The notes: generated by a model from the sequence alone, not told the origin. Positions 18,968 to 27,899 are shown, counted from the first letter of the stretch. The stretch: DNA of 64,000 bases from Pseudomonas fluorescens (GCF_902497895.1 NZ_CABVHQ010000005.1:62001-126000); one strand, 5' to 3'. Program-made: numbers and translations.

Positions 18968-19551
18968 TAGCGCACCGCCTGAACAGCCAGACTCACCAGG
19001 TCATCGGCAGTGCGGCCGTTGGTAACCTTGCCGATTGCCTTGAACTCCCAACCGCCACTTTCGCGTGCCAGGCTCGCCATGACGATGCCGGTGTGACCGC
19101 CTCGCTCGGACAAGTTGAAGCGCGCCAGCTCCGACTTATTGCCAGCGTTCACGATACGGCAGTAGGCGTTTTCTACTTTCTCGAATGTCTGCCCGGTGAA
19201 GCTGTTTACGGTGAACACCAGATATTTAACCGATGCAGGCAGGCGCTGCAGGTCAACGTGAATGGTTTCGTCGTCACCATTGCCGTCACCGGTGCGATTG
19301 TCGCCCGAGTGCTTGATCGAACCGTCCTGGGACTTCAGTTGGCGGAACCAGACCAGATCAATGGATTTCAGGTCGCTGTCGAGGAGGATGCAAGAAGCGT
19401 CAAGATCGATCTCGCCGCCGTTCCCCATCAACTTGCCAAGGAAGCCGGCTTTCACCGGATCCCAACCGAGGCCGAGGCTGATATTGGTCAGTCCGCCACC
19501 GGCGGTTTTTTCCAGGGAGATGGATTGGTTTTTGCTCAGGGTAAGTGCCAT
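18967..19551 (-). CDS. terZ: Tellurium-resistance protein TerZ (TerD domain)
   Basis: A 194-residue TerD-domain protein that starts MALTLSKNQSISLEKTAGGG. The ATG at 19551 is used because AAGGAGCG lies just upstream; an upstream in-frame extension has no family similarity. The loop GDNRTGDGNGDDE is intact. The insert with WFRQLKSQDGSIKHSGDN and the ending VSLAVQAVR fit TerZ. It opens the terZABCDE block, 89 bases after the metabolic module, in a gap that may hold an internal promoter. Confidence 0.92.
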   Translation of the reverse strand: MALTLSKNQSISLEKTAGGGLTNISLGLGWDPVKAGFLGKLMGNGGEIDLDASCILLDSDLKSIDLVWFRQLKSQDGSIKHSGDNRTGDGNGDDETIHVDLQRLPASVKYLVFTVNSFTGQTFEKVENAYCRIVNAGNKSELARFNLSERGGHTGIVMASLARESGGWEFKAIGKVTNGRTADDLVSLAVQAVR

Positions 19552-19640
19552 CTTTACGCTCCTTGTTGATCTGCTATGTTTGCGAGGTGATCCGGTTTGA
19601 CCGTTACTCGCAGGTTGATGAGCGCAACATCGCTCACACC

Positions 19641-20312
19641 TTAATTCCCGACTTTGGTTCCCTGCTGGCGTCCACGACGCCACGCAGGATGAAAATGTCG
19701 CCAGTGTGCTTCTTGTGCCGCGGCCAGCAGTTCATGATCGCCACGGGTGTCACCCCATGCTTTGAGCTGGTATTGACTCAGCGGTCCATAGACAGCCTCA
19801 AGCCTGAGTACCTTGTTCTCGCACCTGCAGTTGTTGCCCGTGATGCGCCCCGTCAGCAAACCATCGACAACCTCAAGCTCCGTGCCGATTAGCTTGACGC
19901 CAAGGCGATCAGCGAAAGGTTGAAGCACCAGGGCGGGAGATGCAGAGCACAGAGTGACCACCGCACCGGCTTCCACCTCGGCAACGAGGGATGGTAACCC
20001 TGAAGGGCGCATCAGCCGGGTCCAAAACACCGTACAAAATATTTCTGCTTGTTGCTGCAGCCATTCCGCTTCAACGCCGGTCAGAAACGTGCTGACCAAA
20101 TGTGCTTTGAGTTGGTCTCGGTTCATTCGCCGCGCGAGGAAACGAATGCTGGGTAGCGCGAGCAGCAGAATGCGCCGGCTGAACTCTCGCGTTCCGAAGG
20201 CAAACCTAAGGAATGGGACGAAGCTGTCATGCCGGGTAAGGGTGCCGTCGAAGTCAAAGACCGCCAGCACCCTCTTCCCTTGTACATCAGCCTCGAGCGA
20301 TTCCTGTGTCAT
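19641..20312 (-). CDS. HAD-superfamily phosphatase (HAD-IB), Ter-linked
   Basis: A 223-residue cytosolic hydrolase. Motif I reads AVFDFDGTLTRHDS, with the nucleophilic Asp and the acid Asp two residues on. Motif II lies in TLCSASPALV, and the last motif in AWGDTRGDHELL. The helical cap follows motif I, as in SerB-like HAD-IB enzymes. Its start overlaps the aldolase stop (ATGA). In Ter-linked gene sets a HAD phosphatase is expected to remove phosphate from a sugar- or nucleotide-like intermediate; the substrate is unknown. Confidence 0.85.
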   Translation of the reverse strand: MTQESLEADVQGKRVLAVFDFDGTLTRHDSFVPFLRFAFGTREFSRRILLLALPSIRFLARRMNRDQLKAHLVSTFLTGVEAEWLQQQAEIFCTVFWTRLMRPSGLPSLVAEVEAGAVVTLCSASPALVLQPFADRLGVKLIGTELEVVDGLLTGRITGNNCRCENKVLRLEAVYGPLSQYQLKAWGDTRGDHELLAAAQEAHWRHFHPAWRRGRQQGTKVGN

Positions 20313-21259
20313 CGAGCTGCCTCGGCCAGGCGAATCGGCGGCTCACCGCCGCCAACTTCTGCTTGCTTCACGCCGTGCCACTGTGCACGCTCGAGGATCT
20401 TGACTGCCCACTTGTAATGGGTCGCAGGCTCACACATCACATCGTTGTGCCTGAACACGGCCGGGGCAACGTCACTCACGATCAACTTCGCGCTGTTCAG
20501 GTCTTCGAGGCTAACGCGCAGCGTGTCCTGGATGATGCTGATCTGGCTTGGATGAATCGCTGTCTTGCCTACAAGACCATGCGCGATATCCAGCTCCAGC
20601 TCCTCTTTGAGCAAGTCCGGTGTAGCGAGCTGCTCAAATACCGGAGCGGTCAGGGCGAAGCCCTGCGAGCCCATAATCCCGGCCAGCATCGGTATGACGA
20701 AGCTCATCGGGGTCTGGTATAGCGTTGTGGTCGGGTTGCGCCGAAGGCCCAGGCACCCCATCAGATCGTTCCCGCCAATGCGCAGGGCGATGATTCGCTG
20801 GTCGAGGTTTGCCTTGAGCGCCTGGCCCAATTCGACCATTGCCCCCGGGTTGAATACGTCGTGAGTTTCCAGGGTCGGCATGAGGAACAAGTCAGGATTG
20901 GTTACCGCCTGCTCCCATGCGCCCAAGTTACGAAGCGTCAGTTTTGGGACGACGAACCCGTCAACATGCCGCATCAGCGGCCAGTCATTCAGTACGGCCG
21001 CCATCTCCGAATCTCGGGGACGGACGAACAACAGTGGACCATCCGCCGGGCGGCCACCCCGTTGGTCAATCGCAGTCAGCAGGATATGCAGATTGCGCAG
21101 CGCTGTGTCGACATCAATGTCCGCCACTGCGTCTTCCAGGCAAACCACCAACGAACGAAGTTCTGGCAGCCTGGTGCGAAAAACCACGTCAAGCAGATCC
21201 ACTCGCGTGGCCGGCATGTAGAGCGTGGCCCCAAGGGCGTATGGAGAACGTCTCTTCAT
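20309..21259 (-). CDS. HpcH/HpaI aldolase/citrate-lyase-family enzyme, Ter-linked
   Basis: A 316-residue TIM-barrel lyase resembling CitE. Visible signatures are RSLVVCLEDAVADID near residue 36, a metal-binding glutamate in PTLETHDVFNPG near residue 155, and LRIGGNDLMGCLGLRR near residue 185. Such enzymes make or break C-C bonds with pyruvate, oxaloacetate or acyl-CoA and divalent metal. It overlaps genes on both sides by four bases (ATGA), so translation is coupled. The product is presumed to feed the Ter-linked biosynthetic pathway; substrate unknown. Confidence 0.85.
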   Translation of the reverse strand: MKRRSPYALGATLYMPATRVDLLDVVFRTRLPELRSLVVCLEDAVADIDVDTALRNLHILLTAIDQRGGRPADGPLLFVRPRDSEMAAVLNDWPLMRHVDGFVVPKLTLRNLGAWEQAVTNPDLFLMPTLETHDVFNPGAMVELGQALKANLDQRIIALRIGGNDLMGCLGLRRNPTTTLYQTPMSFVIPMLAGIMGSQGFALTAPVFEQLATPDLLKEELELDIAHGLVGKTAIHPSQISIIQDTLRVSLEDLNSAKLIVSDVAPAVFRHNDVMCEPATHYKWAVKILERAQWHGVKQAEVGGGEPPIRLAEAAR

Positions 21260-22353
21260 CAGCTCAAGCTCCGAATGATAGTCACCGCCCTGTAAGGCCC
21301 CAGATCGGAACCGACCTCTTCCACGGTAACGCCCGCGGCCTCAGTGAGGTGCAGCAGCAGTTGAACATCACTGTCGCTGCGGTCCCGGACCAAGACCTGG
21401 TCAGGTACGCGGCGCAGTACGGCGCGGGTTGCCTCGGCGATCCCCGGTTTCACCCGGTTCAAATTCGTGATGTCAAAGCGTTCGGCCAACAACTCGACTA
21501 CGTATGAGGCGGCTGCCTGGAGTTCCAGTCTTTGACTGTCTGTCCACGGCGAAGCGTGGGCTACTTGTCCCAAGGCCCGGCGCTTTACCTCAATCTGCTC
21601 GATGAACTCACGGGTCACATCGTGTTCATGCAGGTGGTCGTAGACCACGCAGCCGTGCAGTCCGCCGTCGGCAGGCCAGATAGAACGAGAAACGAGGCCG
21701 GAAACTGTGGCGCCCAAAATGCCCGACGGAATAACCCAGTCCTCTGCCGAAGCCGCCAGCCAGGCTCGGCCGCAAGGGTCAGCCAGCACCACCAGTCGCG
21801 GTTCTTCCGGGAAGCGAGAGTCCCCGTTCAGGCTTCGCTTGATCTCGCCGCAAATCGCACCTTTGCCGGTCCAGCCGTCGACAAAAAAGATCTGCTCGGC
21901 GCCATGTGCCTGGATGATTGCTTCCAGCGCAACGGTGTCGATCCCGCGATCACGGACGATGCTGATTCCATAGTGGTAGGCGTTTCGGCCCATGTCGATC
22001 AGTGCCCGGCGCAGCAGTACACCCAGCGGGAGGCCTGCACGGACGAAAGACACCAGAATTATCGAAGGGCCCACGCAAGCGTCATTCAGCGCCAGAGCCA
22101 GGGACTGAACGTCCGTGGCCATACGGTTGCCGTTATGCGCGAGTGCCCGCTCGTAGAGCGCCTTGTGAACTTCAGTCGGAGCGCTCTCCAGACTGATCAT
22201 CTCGGAGTAGTGCTTCTGCTTCGTTTGAATCAGACGCTCCTTCTCTTCGACATCCGTCACTTCCATCTGAACCGGCTGAAGCAGGAAGTGAACGTCGTCA
22301 GGTGCGTAGCTACCGCTGCCCACGGTTTTGAAGTCGCAAATAGCCCTAGCCAT
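21259..22353 (-). CDS. PRTase_1/StiP-family protein with C-terminal PELOTA-like segment
   Basis: A 364-residue cytosolic protein starting MARAICDFKTVGSG at ATG 22353, overlapping the upstream HAD gene by eight bases. The central part (FVRAGLPLGVLLRRALIDMG, then IFFVDGWTGKGAICGEI) resembles a phosphoribosyltransferase fold. The family is also annotated as cysteine protease StiP; I favour the phosphoribosyltransferase view on the basis of published analysis of Ter-linked gene sets. The last 45 residues (DSDVQLLLHLTEAAGVTVEE, then PYRAVTIIR) resemble the small PELOTA RNA-binding domain. Reaction unknown. Confidence 0.78.
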   Translation of the reverse strand: MARAICDFKTVGSGSYAPDDVHFLLQPVQMEVTDVEEKERLIQTKQKHYSEMISLESAPTEVHKALYERALAHNGNRMATDVQSLALALNDACVGPSIILVSFVRAGLPLGVLLRRALIDMGRNAYHYGISIVRDRGIDTVALEAIIQAHGAEQIFFVDGWTGKGAICGEIKRSLNGDSRFPEEPRLVVLADPCGRAWLAASAEDWVIPSGILGATVSGLVSRSIWPADGGLHGCVVYDHLHEHDVTREFIEQIEVKRRALGQVAHASPWTDSQRLELQAAASYVVELLAERFDITNLNRVKPGIAEATRAVLRRVPDQVLVRDRSDSDVQLLLHLTEAAGVTVEEVGSDLGPYRAVTIIRSLS

Positions 22354-23104
22354 TAATCGCATCCCCGAAAAGCTTGGCCAGTTGGCTGCGCGCCGGGGTC
22401 GCCCACAGATGACACTCGTCCATGAAGCCCAGGTCGGTGATGCTGTCGCCAAAACCCAGCACCGGACGTTCGCCATTGACCTCGCGATCACGGCGAAGCC
22501 ATTCCTGAACTGCCACGCGCTTCGACAGGCCTGCAGGCAGGAATGCCAGATTGTTGCTGTTCGCGTGAATGTGCATTCCGTCCAACAGCCCCTGGGCCTG
22601 GACTTCAGCGAGTACGGTGCTTAGGACATCGTCGTTGGATTCGTTGTGTTTGGTGACCACGTAGTTGCGCAAACCTTCCTCTTCAACCACCCACCCGCGC
22701 AACGAGATGCCAAGTTCCTTGCCGATTGCGAGCGTTGCTTCACTCAGGGCTGGCAGGCGACATTGGAAACCGTCGAGGATTTCACGCATGTGCGCTTGCC
22801 AGTCCTGATCGAGTTTCCCGTCAGGGCCCAGAATCACGCCGCCATGTGAACAGACGGCCCCGAAGCTAAAGGGCAGTTTCACCCGGCTGTAGGCTTCGAC
22901 ACTGCGTGCGGTAACCGGCACAACGTCGGCCGTCGAGAGCAGCCATTCGGCAAAGGACTTCTGAACCGGGCTCATGAAGCCGTTCGGTTGTCCATCCACG
23001 TCGAGGGTCGCTGGGTAACGTGGCGCCCCTTCTTTCATCTTGCGAGCGGTTTGGAACAGAGTGTCATCCAGATCTATCAACACCAGGGGGCGATTACTGC
23101 TCAT
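22346..23104 (-). CDS. HAD-superfamily phosphatase (HAD-IIB/Cof-like), Ter-linked
   Basis: A 252-residue HAD hydrolase. Motif I is VLIDLDDTLFQT, the threonine motif is VPVTARSVEAY, and the final metal-binding motif is GFGDSITDLGFMDE. An alpha/beta cap between motifs II and III and a late Lys (GLSKRVAVQEWL) fit the Cof/sucrose-phosphatase subgroup. It differs in class from the HAD-IB enzyme in the same operon, so the pathway may have two dephosphorylation steps. Start and stop overlap its neighbours by 11 and 8 bases. Confidence 0.85.
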   Translation of the reverse strand: MSSNRPLVLIDLDDTLFQTARKMKEGAPRYPATLDVDGQPNGFMSPVQKSFAEWLLSTADVVPVTARSVEAYSRVKLPFSFGAVCSHGGVILGPDGKLDQDWQAHMREILDGFQCRLPALSEATLAIGKELGISLRGWVVEEEGLRNYVVTKHNESNDDVLSTVLAEVQAQGLLDGMHIHANSNNLAFLPAGLSKRVAVQEWLRRDREVNGERPVLGFGDSITDLGFMDECHLWATPARSQLAKLFGDAING

Positions 23105-24221
23105 TGATGATTACCTCCGCGCTCAAGGTTGCCAGCAGTTCAGCGGAAACGGCCTGCGCAGGGGTTTCGGAGCAGATCAGCACGCGGTCAAACTGGCCAG
23201 GGCGAACGTTGTAGAGGAAATTGGGAATGCCGAGACCATAGTTGTCCGAAAACGACAATGCGTGCTCGATGGCGTGGCCTAGCGCGATGGGTGAGCGACT
23301 CGTCGAGCTGAAATGCACGTCAGCGCCAGCACGTTCCAGGCGCTCCGCGAGGAGGAATGGTCGCCATACGAACTCACTGGTGCCCACCACCAGGATTCGT
23401 TCACCAGGCTTGACCGGCAGGTCCGGTGCCAGGGTGTCTTCCACGTTGCGCACGCCCAGACGGCCCCAGTCGTTGCGCGGCGACAGCGGCCACTCGCCAG
23501 GGGCGATAGTGCCTACGGACGGCATTTGCGGTAAGGGGGCGTCGGCGTCTTCGATAAAGCGGTAAGAGCCCTGCAACAGGGAAACCTGATGTGCAGATGC
23601 GCCAATGGTGTTGCGGACAGCGCCGCCGGACCAATCCGTCAGAACGCAGGTTACGACACGCTCGACCTTGGTCAGGCCCGCATCGACCAGAGCGCGGTGC
23701 AAATTGATGAAGGTCTTGCCAGTGGATGCCTCGTCGTCAACCAGCACCAGCGAACGGGCGTTCTGCATCATTTCCCGAACATCGGGTTCGACGGGCAAGT
23801 GGATCAGGTGCGCGCTGGCATGACTGTGCTCTTCTTCAAAGCGAGCAAACAGTTCGGTACCTGTCGGGTGGCGCGTACTGACTATGTAGACCGTATCAGG
23901 GCGGGTGGCGCTGAAGGCGCGATGAACACCGGCACCGAGGCCAACTGCAGTCTCGGCCATGCCGATAACGAGGACCGGTCCTGGCAAGTCATCAGGGATT
24001 TGCGCAGCCAGGCTTTCGAAGCTTGCGTTCATCACGGACGGTCGTACAGGAATGTGACGCCCCAACACTTTGGACACGAACAGAAACGCACGCTTCGGGT
24101 TACGGCGCTCGGCAAATCCGAACAGTGAGTCGGGGGCGATGACGGCATCATCAACTTTGACCTCGAGTCGCCCGCGCATCAGTTGCGCGCTAAGCGTTTT
24201 TGTAGCTGCGTTACGTTCCAT
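23094..24221 (-). CDS. Phosphoribosyltransferase (PRTase_2) with C-terminal TRSP domain
   Basis: A 375-residue protein. Residues about 165-185 read SLVLVDDEASTGKTFINL, the classic PRPP-binding loop of phosphoribosyltransferases. The C-terminal third carries SSTSRSPIALGHAIEHAL, where the T-R-S-P residues name the TRSP domain found only with this transferase. It likely joins or removes a ribose-phosphate on a base-like compound. ATG 24221 is preferred because AGGA lies six bases upstream; ATG 24230 has AGGA with no spacing. The ATP-grasp gene ends 188 bases upstream. Confidence 0.82.
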   Translation of the reverse strand: MERNAATKTLSAQLMRGRLEVKVDDAVIAPDSLFGFAERRNPKRAFLFVSKVLGRHIPVRPSVMNASFESLAAQIPDDLPGPVLVIGMAETAVGLGAGVHRAFSATRPDTVYIVSTRHPTGTELFARFEEEHSHASAHLIHLPVEPDVREMMQNARSLVLVDDEASTGKTFINLHRALVDAGLTKVERVVTCVLTDWSGGAVRNTIGASAHQVSLLQGSYRFIEDADAPLPQMPSVGTIAPGEWPLSPRNDWGRLGVRNVEDTLAPDLPVKPGERILVVGTSEFVWRPFLLAERLERAGADVHFSSTSRSPIALGHAIEHALSFSDNYGLGIPNFLYNVRPGQFDRVLICSETPAQAVSAELLATLSAEVIINEQ

Positions 24222-24418
24222 GAACAACATTCCTAGATGGGCGGAGGTCGATAACCTGACGCCTCTTCCGTGGGTTTCAAGTCAAAGTGGGGTTATGGAT
24301 TTCTGGCCTCGATCCGCCACAGCGAAGCCTGGGCTTCACGAGCCATCTCAGCAGTGGTGAGCTCACTGCGAGTGGCGCAATAAGGCACACAGTATCAATG
24401 GATGATGTCGGTTTAATA

Positions 24419-25417
24419 TCATGCCGGTATTGGTATCGCAACCGTAATGGCTTTCACGCGCACGCCCGACCGCCAGACACTTTCTGGTTCTTTCAACCCC
24501 AGCCGGCGCGCAGCAAAGATACCTGGCAAGTTTGTTCCCGTAGCCCGCGTGTAACCGATCCCGCCTGAGTAGCGAGGGTTGATTTCCAGAAGGTGAGGCT
24601 TACCGTCTGCGTCATCACGGGTCTGCACGTTGACAATTCCGTCACACTTGAAGTGCCGGGCGGCCTTGAGTGCCAGCTCCACTGCCGCACCGTCACGTGC
24701 GAACGACTGATGCAGCCCTTCTTTGCGGCGACCGACGAATGCCACCGGACGACCAGCCTCACAGACCATGTCCACCGAACATTCGCTCCCGGCCATGTAA
24801 GGCATTACAAGCATCGCAGGGGGGGTGGTCCCCGCGCAGTACGCCTGCATGTAGGTCTCGAAGTTCACTTCACGCGCATCCGGGTTCGCAAAGCAACGGA
24901 AAGGGTCCGCCTCTTCCTTGAACCGCCAGAAGCCCTGGCCGTAGATTCCGACCGCTGGCTTGATGCAGACTTCTCCCAGTGACGAAAGGGTCTCATAGGC
25001 CTTGACCAGCTCCTGAGCGTCAGTAGCAGTGATCGCAGGCACACAATCCAGGCCTGCCCGCTCTGCTTCGGCGGTGAACAGGCTCTTGTCGTCAACCATG
25101 TTGAAAGTGTCAATGGACATGCCACCGGTAACAAGGTCCAGGCCTGCAGCCTGGAATCGCGACCGCGCAATCTCGAAAACACTGCCCACACGACCGGCCA
25201 GGATGACCTGTATGTTGTGCGCCCGGGCGCTTGCGATCACCCAGTCGATGCGCTCCTGGTTGTCCTTCGGCTCCATGAAACTGACGTCAGCAAGCCCTGT
25301 TATTTCAGGGCGGTCCTGACGATGTGAGGCGAAGACTTTCACTTCTGGCGGCAACGCCTCGCGCGCGCCCATGATGACGTCGCGCTGACTTGATTGCCCT
25401 TCGAGAAACCAGATCAT
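24419..25417 (-). CDS. ATP-grasp enzyme, Ter-linked
   Basis: A 332-residue ATP-grasp ligase. The ATP-binding lysine lies in VCIKPAVGIYGQGFWRF near residue 150, and the metal-binding end is LLEINPRYSGGIGYTRA near residue 282. Such enzymes couple ATP to forming an amide-type bond between a carboxylate and an amine or thiol. It is the first gene of the metabolic and ter block; AGGGAG precedes ATG 25417. An adjacent candidate promoter lies about 280 bases upstream. Substrates are not evident, but the co-occurring PRTases suggest a nucleoside-like product. Confidence 0.85.
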   Translation of the reverse strand: MIWFLEGQSSQRDVIMGAREALPPEVKVFASHRQDRPEITGLADVSFMEPKDNQERIDWVIASARAHNIQVILAGRVGSVFEIARSRFQAAGLDLVTGGMSIDTFNMVDDKSLFTAEAERAGLDCVPAITATDAQELVKAYETLSSLGEVCIKPAVGIYGQGFWRFKEEADPFRCFANPDAREVNFETYMQAYCAGTTPPAMLVMPYMAGSECSVDMVCEAGRPVAFVGRRKEGLHQSFARDGAAVELALKAARHFKCDGIVNVQTRDDADGKPHLLEINPRYSGGIGYTRATGTNLPGIFAARRLGLKEPESVWRSGVRVKAITVAIPIPA

Positions 25418-25924
25418 GGTCGAACTCCCTGATAAATATGCATTCCGGCAGCTGACCTGCTCTGCGGCAGCTGCTGGACTCCAATGGTAGGGACGATAAT
25501 GGTCCGATGTGTAGATTCAACGTTAAGCGTGGCGGCCGGTACCGGCGTATGACTGGATGCAACGCCAGGCTAGCCAGGTATGGCGGGCAGAAGAATGAAT
25601 GAATGCACCTGAGCCACCTCAAAAAGACTTGGAGAGCCAGTGCCCCGGCAATCCGGAAACATGCCCCACACAAGTGTCCTTTTGACTGATGTACTCGCTG
25701 ATAATATCAGGTTGGTGCTTGTCAACGCGGCCAGCAAAACCTTGTATCAATTATCTGTGATCACTGCACAAGCTACGGAATAAGCCTCTTGCCACCCGTT
25801 CTTCACTGGTCTTGTAGATCGCCATGAATCGCCCTGGGCTTTCCCCATTCATTCAGCGACTAATATTTGCCATCGATCTACCGAATTGGGGCAGAATTCC
25901 GACGATCTAAACTGGAGTATTTAC
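25418..25924. other. Divergent intergenic region upstream of the ter block
   Basis: A gap of about 500 bases between the ATP-grasp gene and the DUF1523 gene. It contains the candidate ter-block promoter and palindrome at 25698-25725. I see no convincing gene in the rest. The predicted leader of the ter block would be about 280 bases long. Confidence 0.5.
25698..25725 (-). promoter_or_regulatory. Candidate promoter with overlapping palindrome, ter block
   Basis: On the minus strand TTGACA (25725-25720) is separated by 16 bases from TATCAG (25703-25698), a fair sigma-70 pattern. The -10 box lies inside the 13-base palindrome CTGATAATATCAG (25698-25710), which could be an operator. Read by eye only. 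Confidence 0.4.
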
Positions 25925-26464
25925 ATGAAGTGGTTCAAGGGGTTGATTCTGGGTGCGATCTTCCTGGTGGCCGGTGCTGGCGCACTAGGTCTTTACTATG
26001 TGCTACCTCAACACGAGGTGGTGATGGTCACAGGTGTTGAAGTCAAACGGGTCGACCACGATGGGGTCATCAATGCAGAAAACCCGGCCGACGGCCCCAC
26101 CAGGGACGTGTATTTCATCAACACCGAGGATCCAGACTCAAAGGAAGTCATGGTTTATCGTAACGAAAATACCGGCTGGAGTTTTCCCTGGTATTTCAAG
26201 TTTGACTCGGCCGACGTGCAGGCGAAAGCCCAGGGTTACTCCCGTGATGCTCAACAGTTGGCGCTCATTCGCTACTACGGCTGGCGCATTCAGATTCTGT
26301 CGGTCTTCCCCAACATTACGCACATCGAAGCAACGACAAGCCGCGACCAACCGTTCCCATTGTTCAACACGATATTCTTCAGCGTGACCACATTATTGTT
26401 ACTGCTTGTAGCCCTTGCTGTAAGGCGTCGTCTGAAAGGGCGTAGCGAGCTTGTGTCGAACTGA
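25925..26464 (+). CDS. DUF1523-family membrane protein
   Basis: A 179-residue protein with a membrane segment at each end (about residues 4-25 and 145-165) and a loop of about 120 residues that is probably periplasmic. The loop includes VYFINTEDPDSKEVMVYRNE and WYFKFDSADVQAKAQG, recognisable as DUF1523. No function is known. ATG 25925 is preceded by CTGGAG at a good distance; a start 39 bases upstream is less likely because membrane insertion would start later. It is divergent from the ter block and is followed by a decayed region. Confidence 0.8.
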   Translation: MKWFKGLILGAIFLVAGAGALGLYYVLPQHEVVMVTGVEVKRVDHDGVINAENPADGPTRDVYFINTEDPDSKEVMVYRNENTGWSFPWYFKFDSADVQAKAQGYSRDAQQLALIRYYGWRIQILSVFPNITHIEATTSRDQPFPLFNTIFFSVTTLLLLLVALAVRRRLKGRSELVSN

Positions 26465-26536
26465 CCATCAAGGACCAGGCTGCCCGCAAGAGCAGCCGAT
26501 TGGTCTGGCCAGATGGCAGACTGAATCGACTCATTG

Positions 26537-26700
26537 CTTCGATGCCGAGTAATTGCCATTAATGATGGTGATACATTTAAGTGTTTTGATGTTGCTAACA
26601 GACAGCACAAGATTCCCATGGCCCATATAGATACTCCCGAAAAGACCAGCCATATGGAACTAAAGCTCGCCGAGCGTTTTTGCTCTGTCCAAGCAGCAAG
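26537..26700 (+). pseudogene. Fragment of a staphylococcal-nuclease-like (thermonuclease) protein
   Basis: About 40 residues reading RVIAINDGDTFKCFDVANRQ followed by IPMAHIDTPEK match the N-terminal core of SNase-like nucleases (V-x-DGDT ... V-x-L-x-xIDAPE). An in-frame stop lies just upstream, no good start or ribosome site is seen, and downstream the frame turns into the antisense of the dioxygenase gene. The catalytic Arg/Glu region beyond IDTPEK is missing. I take it as a gene remnant. Confidence 0.5.
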
Positions 26701-26748
26701 CGAACTTCCTGAGACCACCCGGAAATCGATTTTGCCTGCCCGGGCAGT

Positions 26749-27519
26749 TCAGTCATATTCAGCCTCCAAATGGTCGCCCAGCAGCCGCAGTTGGCGCGCA
26801 GTGGCGGCGGCCAGCACGTCAGGATTGAAGCGCCAGTGCAGGTAAGGCGCGAATTTTTGCGCCACCATTCGCCGCCCGTAATGCACCTGCAGCAGGTAGC
26901 GGCTGCGGTCTGGGGTCCGGTTGCTGCTGCCGGCGTGCCATAGCTCGCTGCGAAACATCAGGGCATCACCGGCCCGGCACAATACCGGCTGCGCAGCACG
27001 ACCCTGCCACTGAGTTTCACCTTTGCCTGGCGCGCGGCCAGCCCGATGACTGCCGGGGATCACGTGGGTGGGACACAGATCAGCGTCAATATCATCCAGG
27101 TAGAGGTGAACGGTGCAGATCTGCATCGGCAACTCAAAGCCCGGATCGGCCAGCAGGCCGGCTGGCAGTTCCATTACCAGATAGTCCAGGTGCAGCGCCA
27201 GGCCGGTGAAGCCGGGATGGCAACGCCAGGCCGTCTGGCCAATCAGGTGGCAATCGTCGCCGAGGGCCGCTTCGGCCAATTCAATGATCCCGGGCAGGTC
27301 GAGAAACGGTAGCCACAGCGGGTCGCGATTGAACACGCAGGCGTAGTGCTCGAGCAGGCCGCTGTAGTCCCAGTGCTGTTGCTTGAGGCGATCGATGGCA
27401 GCACGCAGGGTTTCAATCTGCATGCCATTGAGGATCCTGGGCAACAGGACAAAACCGTCTCGGTGCAAGGCCCGCAGACGCCTGCTGGTCAGGCGTGGCG
27501 AAACTTCAGTGGTGGCCAT
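26749..27519 (-). CDS. Phytanoyl-CoA dioxygenase (PhyH)-family protein
   Basis: A 256-residue Fe(II)/2-oxoglutarate oxygenase. The metal triad is visible: HLD in GLALHLDYLVM (about residue 110) and the distal His in RSELWHAGSS (about residue 190), followed by the 2-oxoglutarate-binding Arg in PDRSRYLLQ. Substrate is not evident; bacterial members hydroxylate diverse small molecules. Start 27519 (MATTEVSPR) is chosen by similarity in length to the family, although its ribosome site is weak; an upstream start at 27582 adds an Arg-rich stretch of 21 residues. It is divergent from the small DUF1059 gene. Confidence 0.85.
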   Translation of the reverse strand: MATTEVSPRLTSRRLRALHRDGFVLLPRILNGMQIETLRAAIDRLKQQHWDYSGLLEHYACVFNRDPLWLPFLDLPGIIELAEAALGDDCHLIGQTAWRCHPGFTGLALHLDYLVMELPAGLLADPGFELPMQICTVHLYLDDIDADLCPTHVIPGSHRAGRAPGKGETQWQGRAAQPVLCRAGDALMFRSELWHAGSSNRTPDRSRYLLQVHYGRRMVAQKFAPYLHWRFNPDVLAAATARQLRLLGDHLEAEYD

Positions 27520-27676
27520 GGCAGGCACCCGGCAAGCGCAAATCACTCCAGGCATCCTTGCACGGCGGGACTGTCGCGCCAAGTACCCTCGGGTCGGCTC
27601 GAATCAGCCGATTTGCCCCCTGGGATATACTTCAAGTACCGCCACTCACTCGATGCGCCACGCCGAGGAGAACACC

Positions 27677-27889
27677 ATGACCCGCAAATACATCGATTGC
27701 CGCGAATATCCGAGCGATATCAATTGCTCGGTCGCGCTATCGGCAGACTCCGAAGACGAACTGCTCGAGGCGGCCGTACAGCATGCGATGGTCGCCCATA
27801 AGCATAGCGACTCGGCGGAACTGCGCGCCCAGCTCAAGCAGCTGTTTCACGACGGTACACCGCCTGTCGAAGCACCCCGTCAAGGGTAA
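27677..27889 (+). CDS. DUF1059-family small protein
   Basis: A 70-residue protein: MTRKYIDCREYPSDINCSVA, then an acidic helix with ELLEAAVQHAMVAHKHSDSAEL. The two Cys and the helix pattern are those of DUF1059. GAGGAG sits seven bases before ATG 27677. No function is established for the family. It is likely monocistronic, since a decayed transporter fragment follows. Confidence 0.85.
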   Translation: MTRKYIDCREYPSDINCSVALSADSEDELLEAAVQHAMVAHKHSDSAELRAQLKQLFHDGTPPVEAPRQG

Positions 27890-27899
27890 TACGGCGTGA

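Noticed and set aside
25305..25673. Small minus-strand frame in the ter leader
   Set aside because: Overlaps the start of the ATP-grasp gene in another frame, with no ribosome site or family features.
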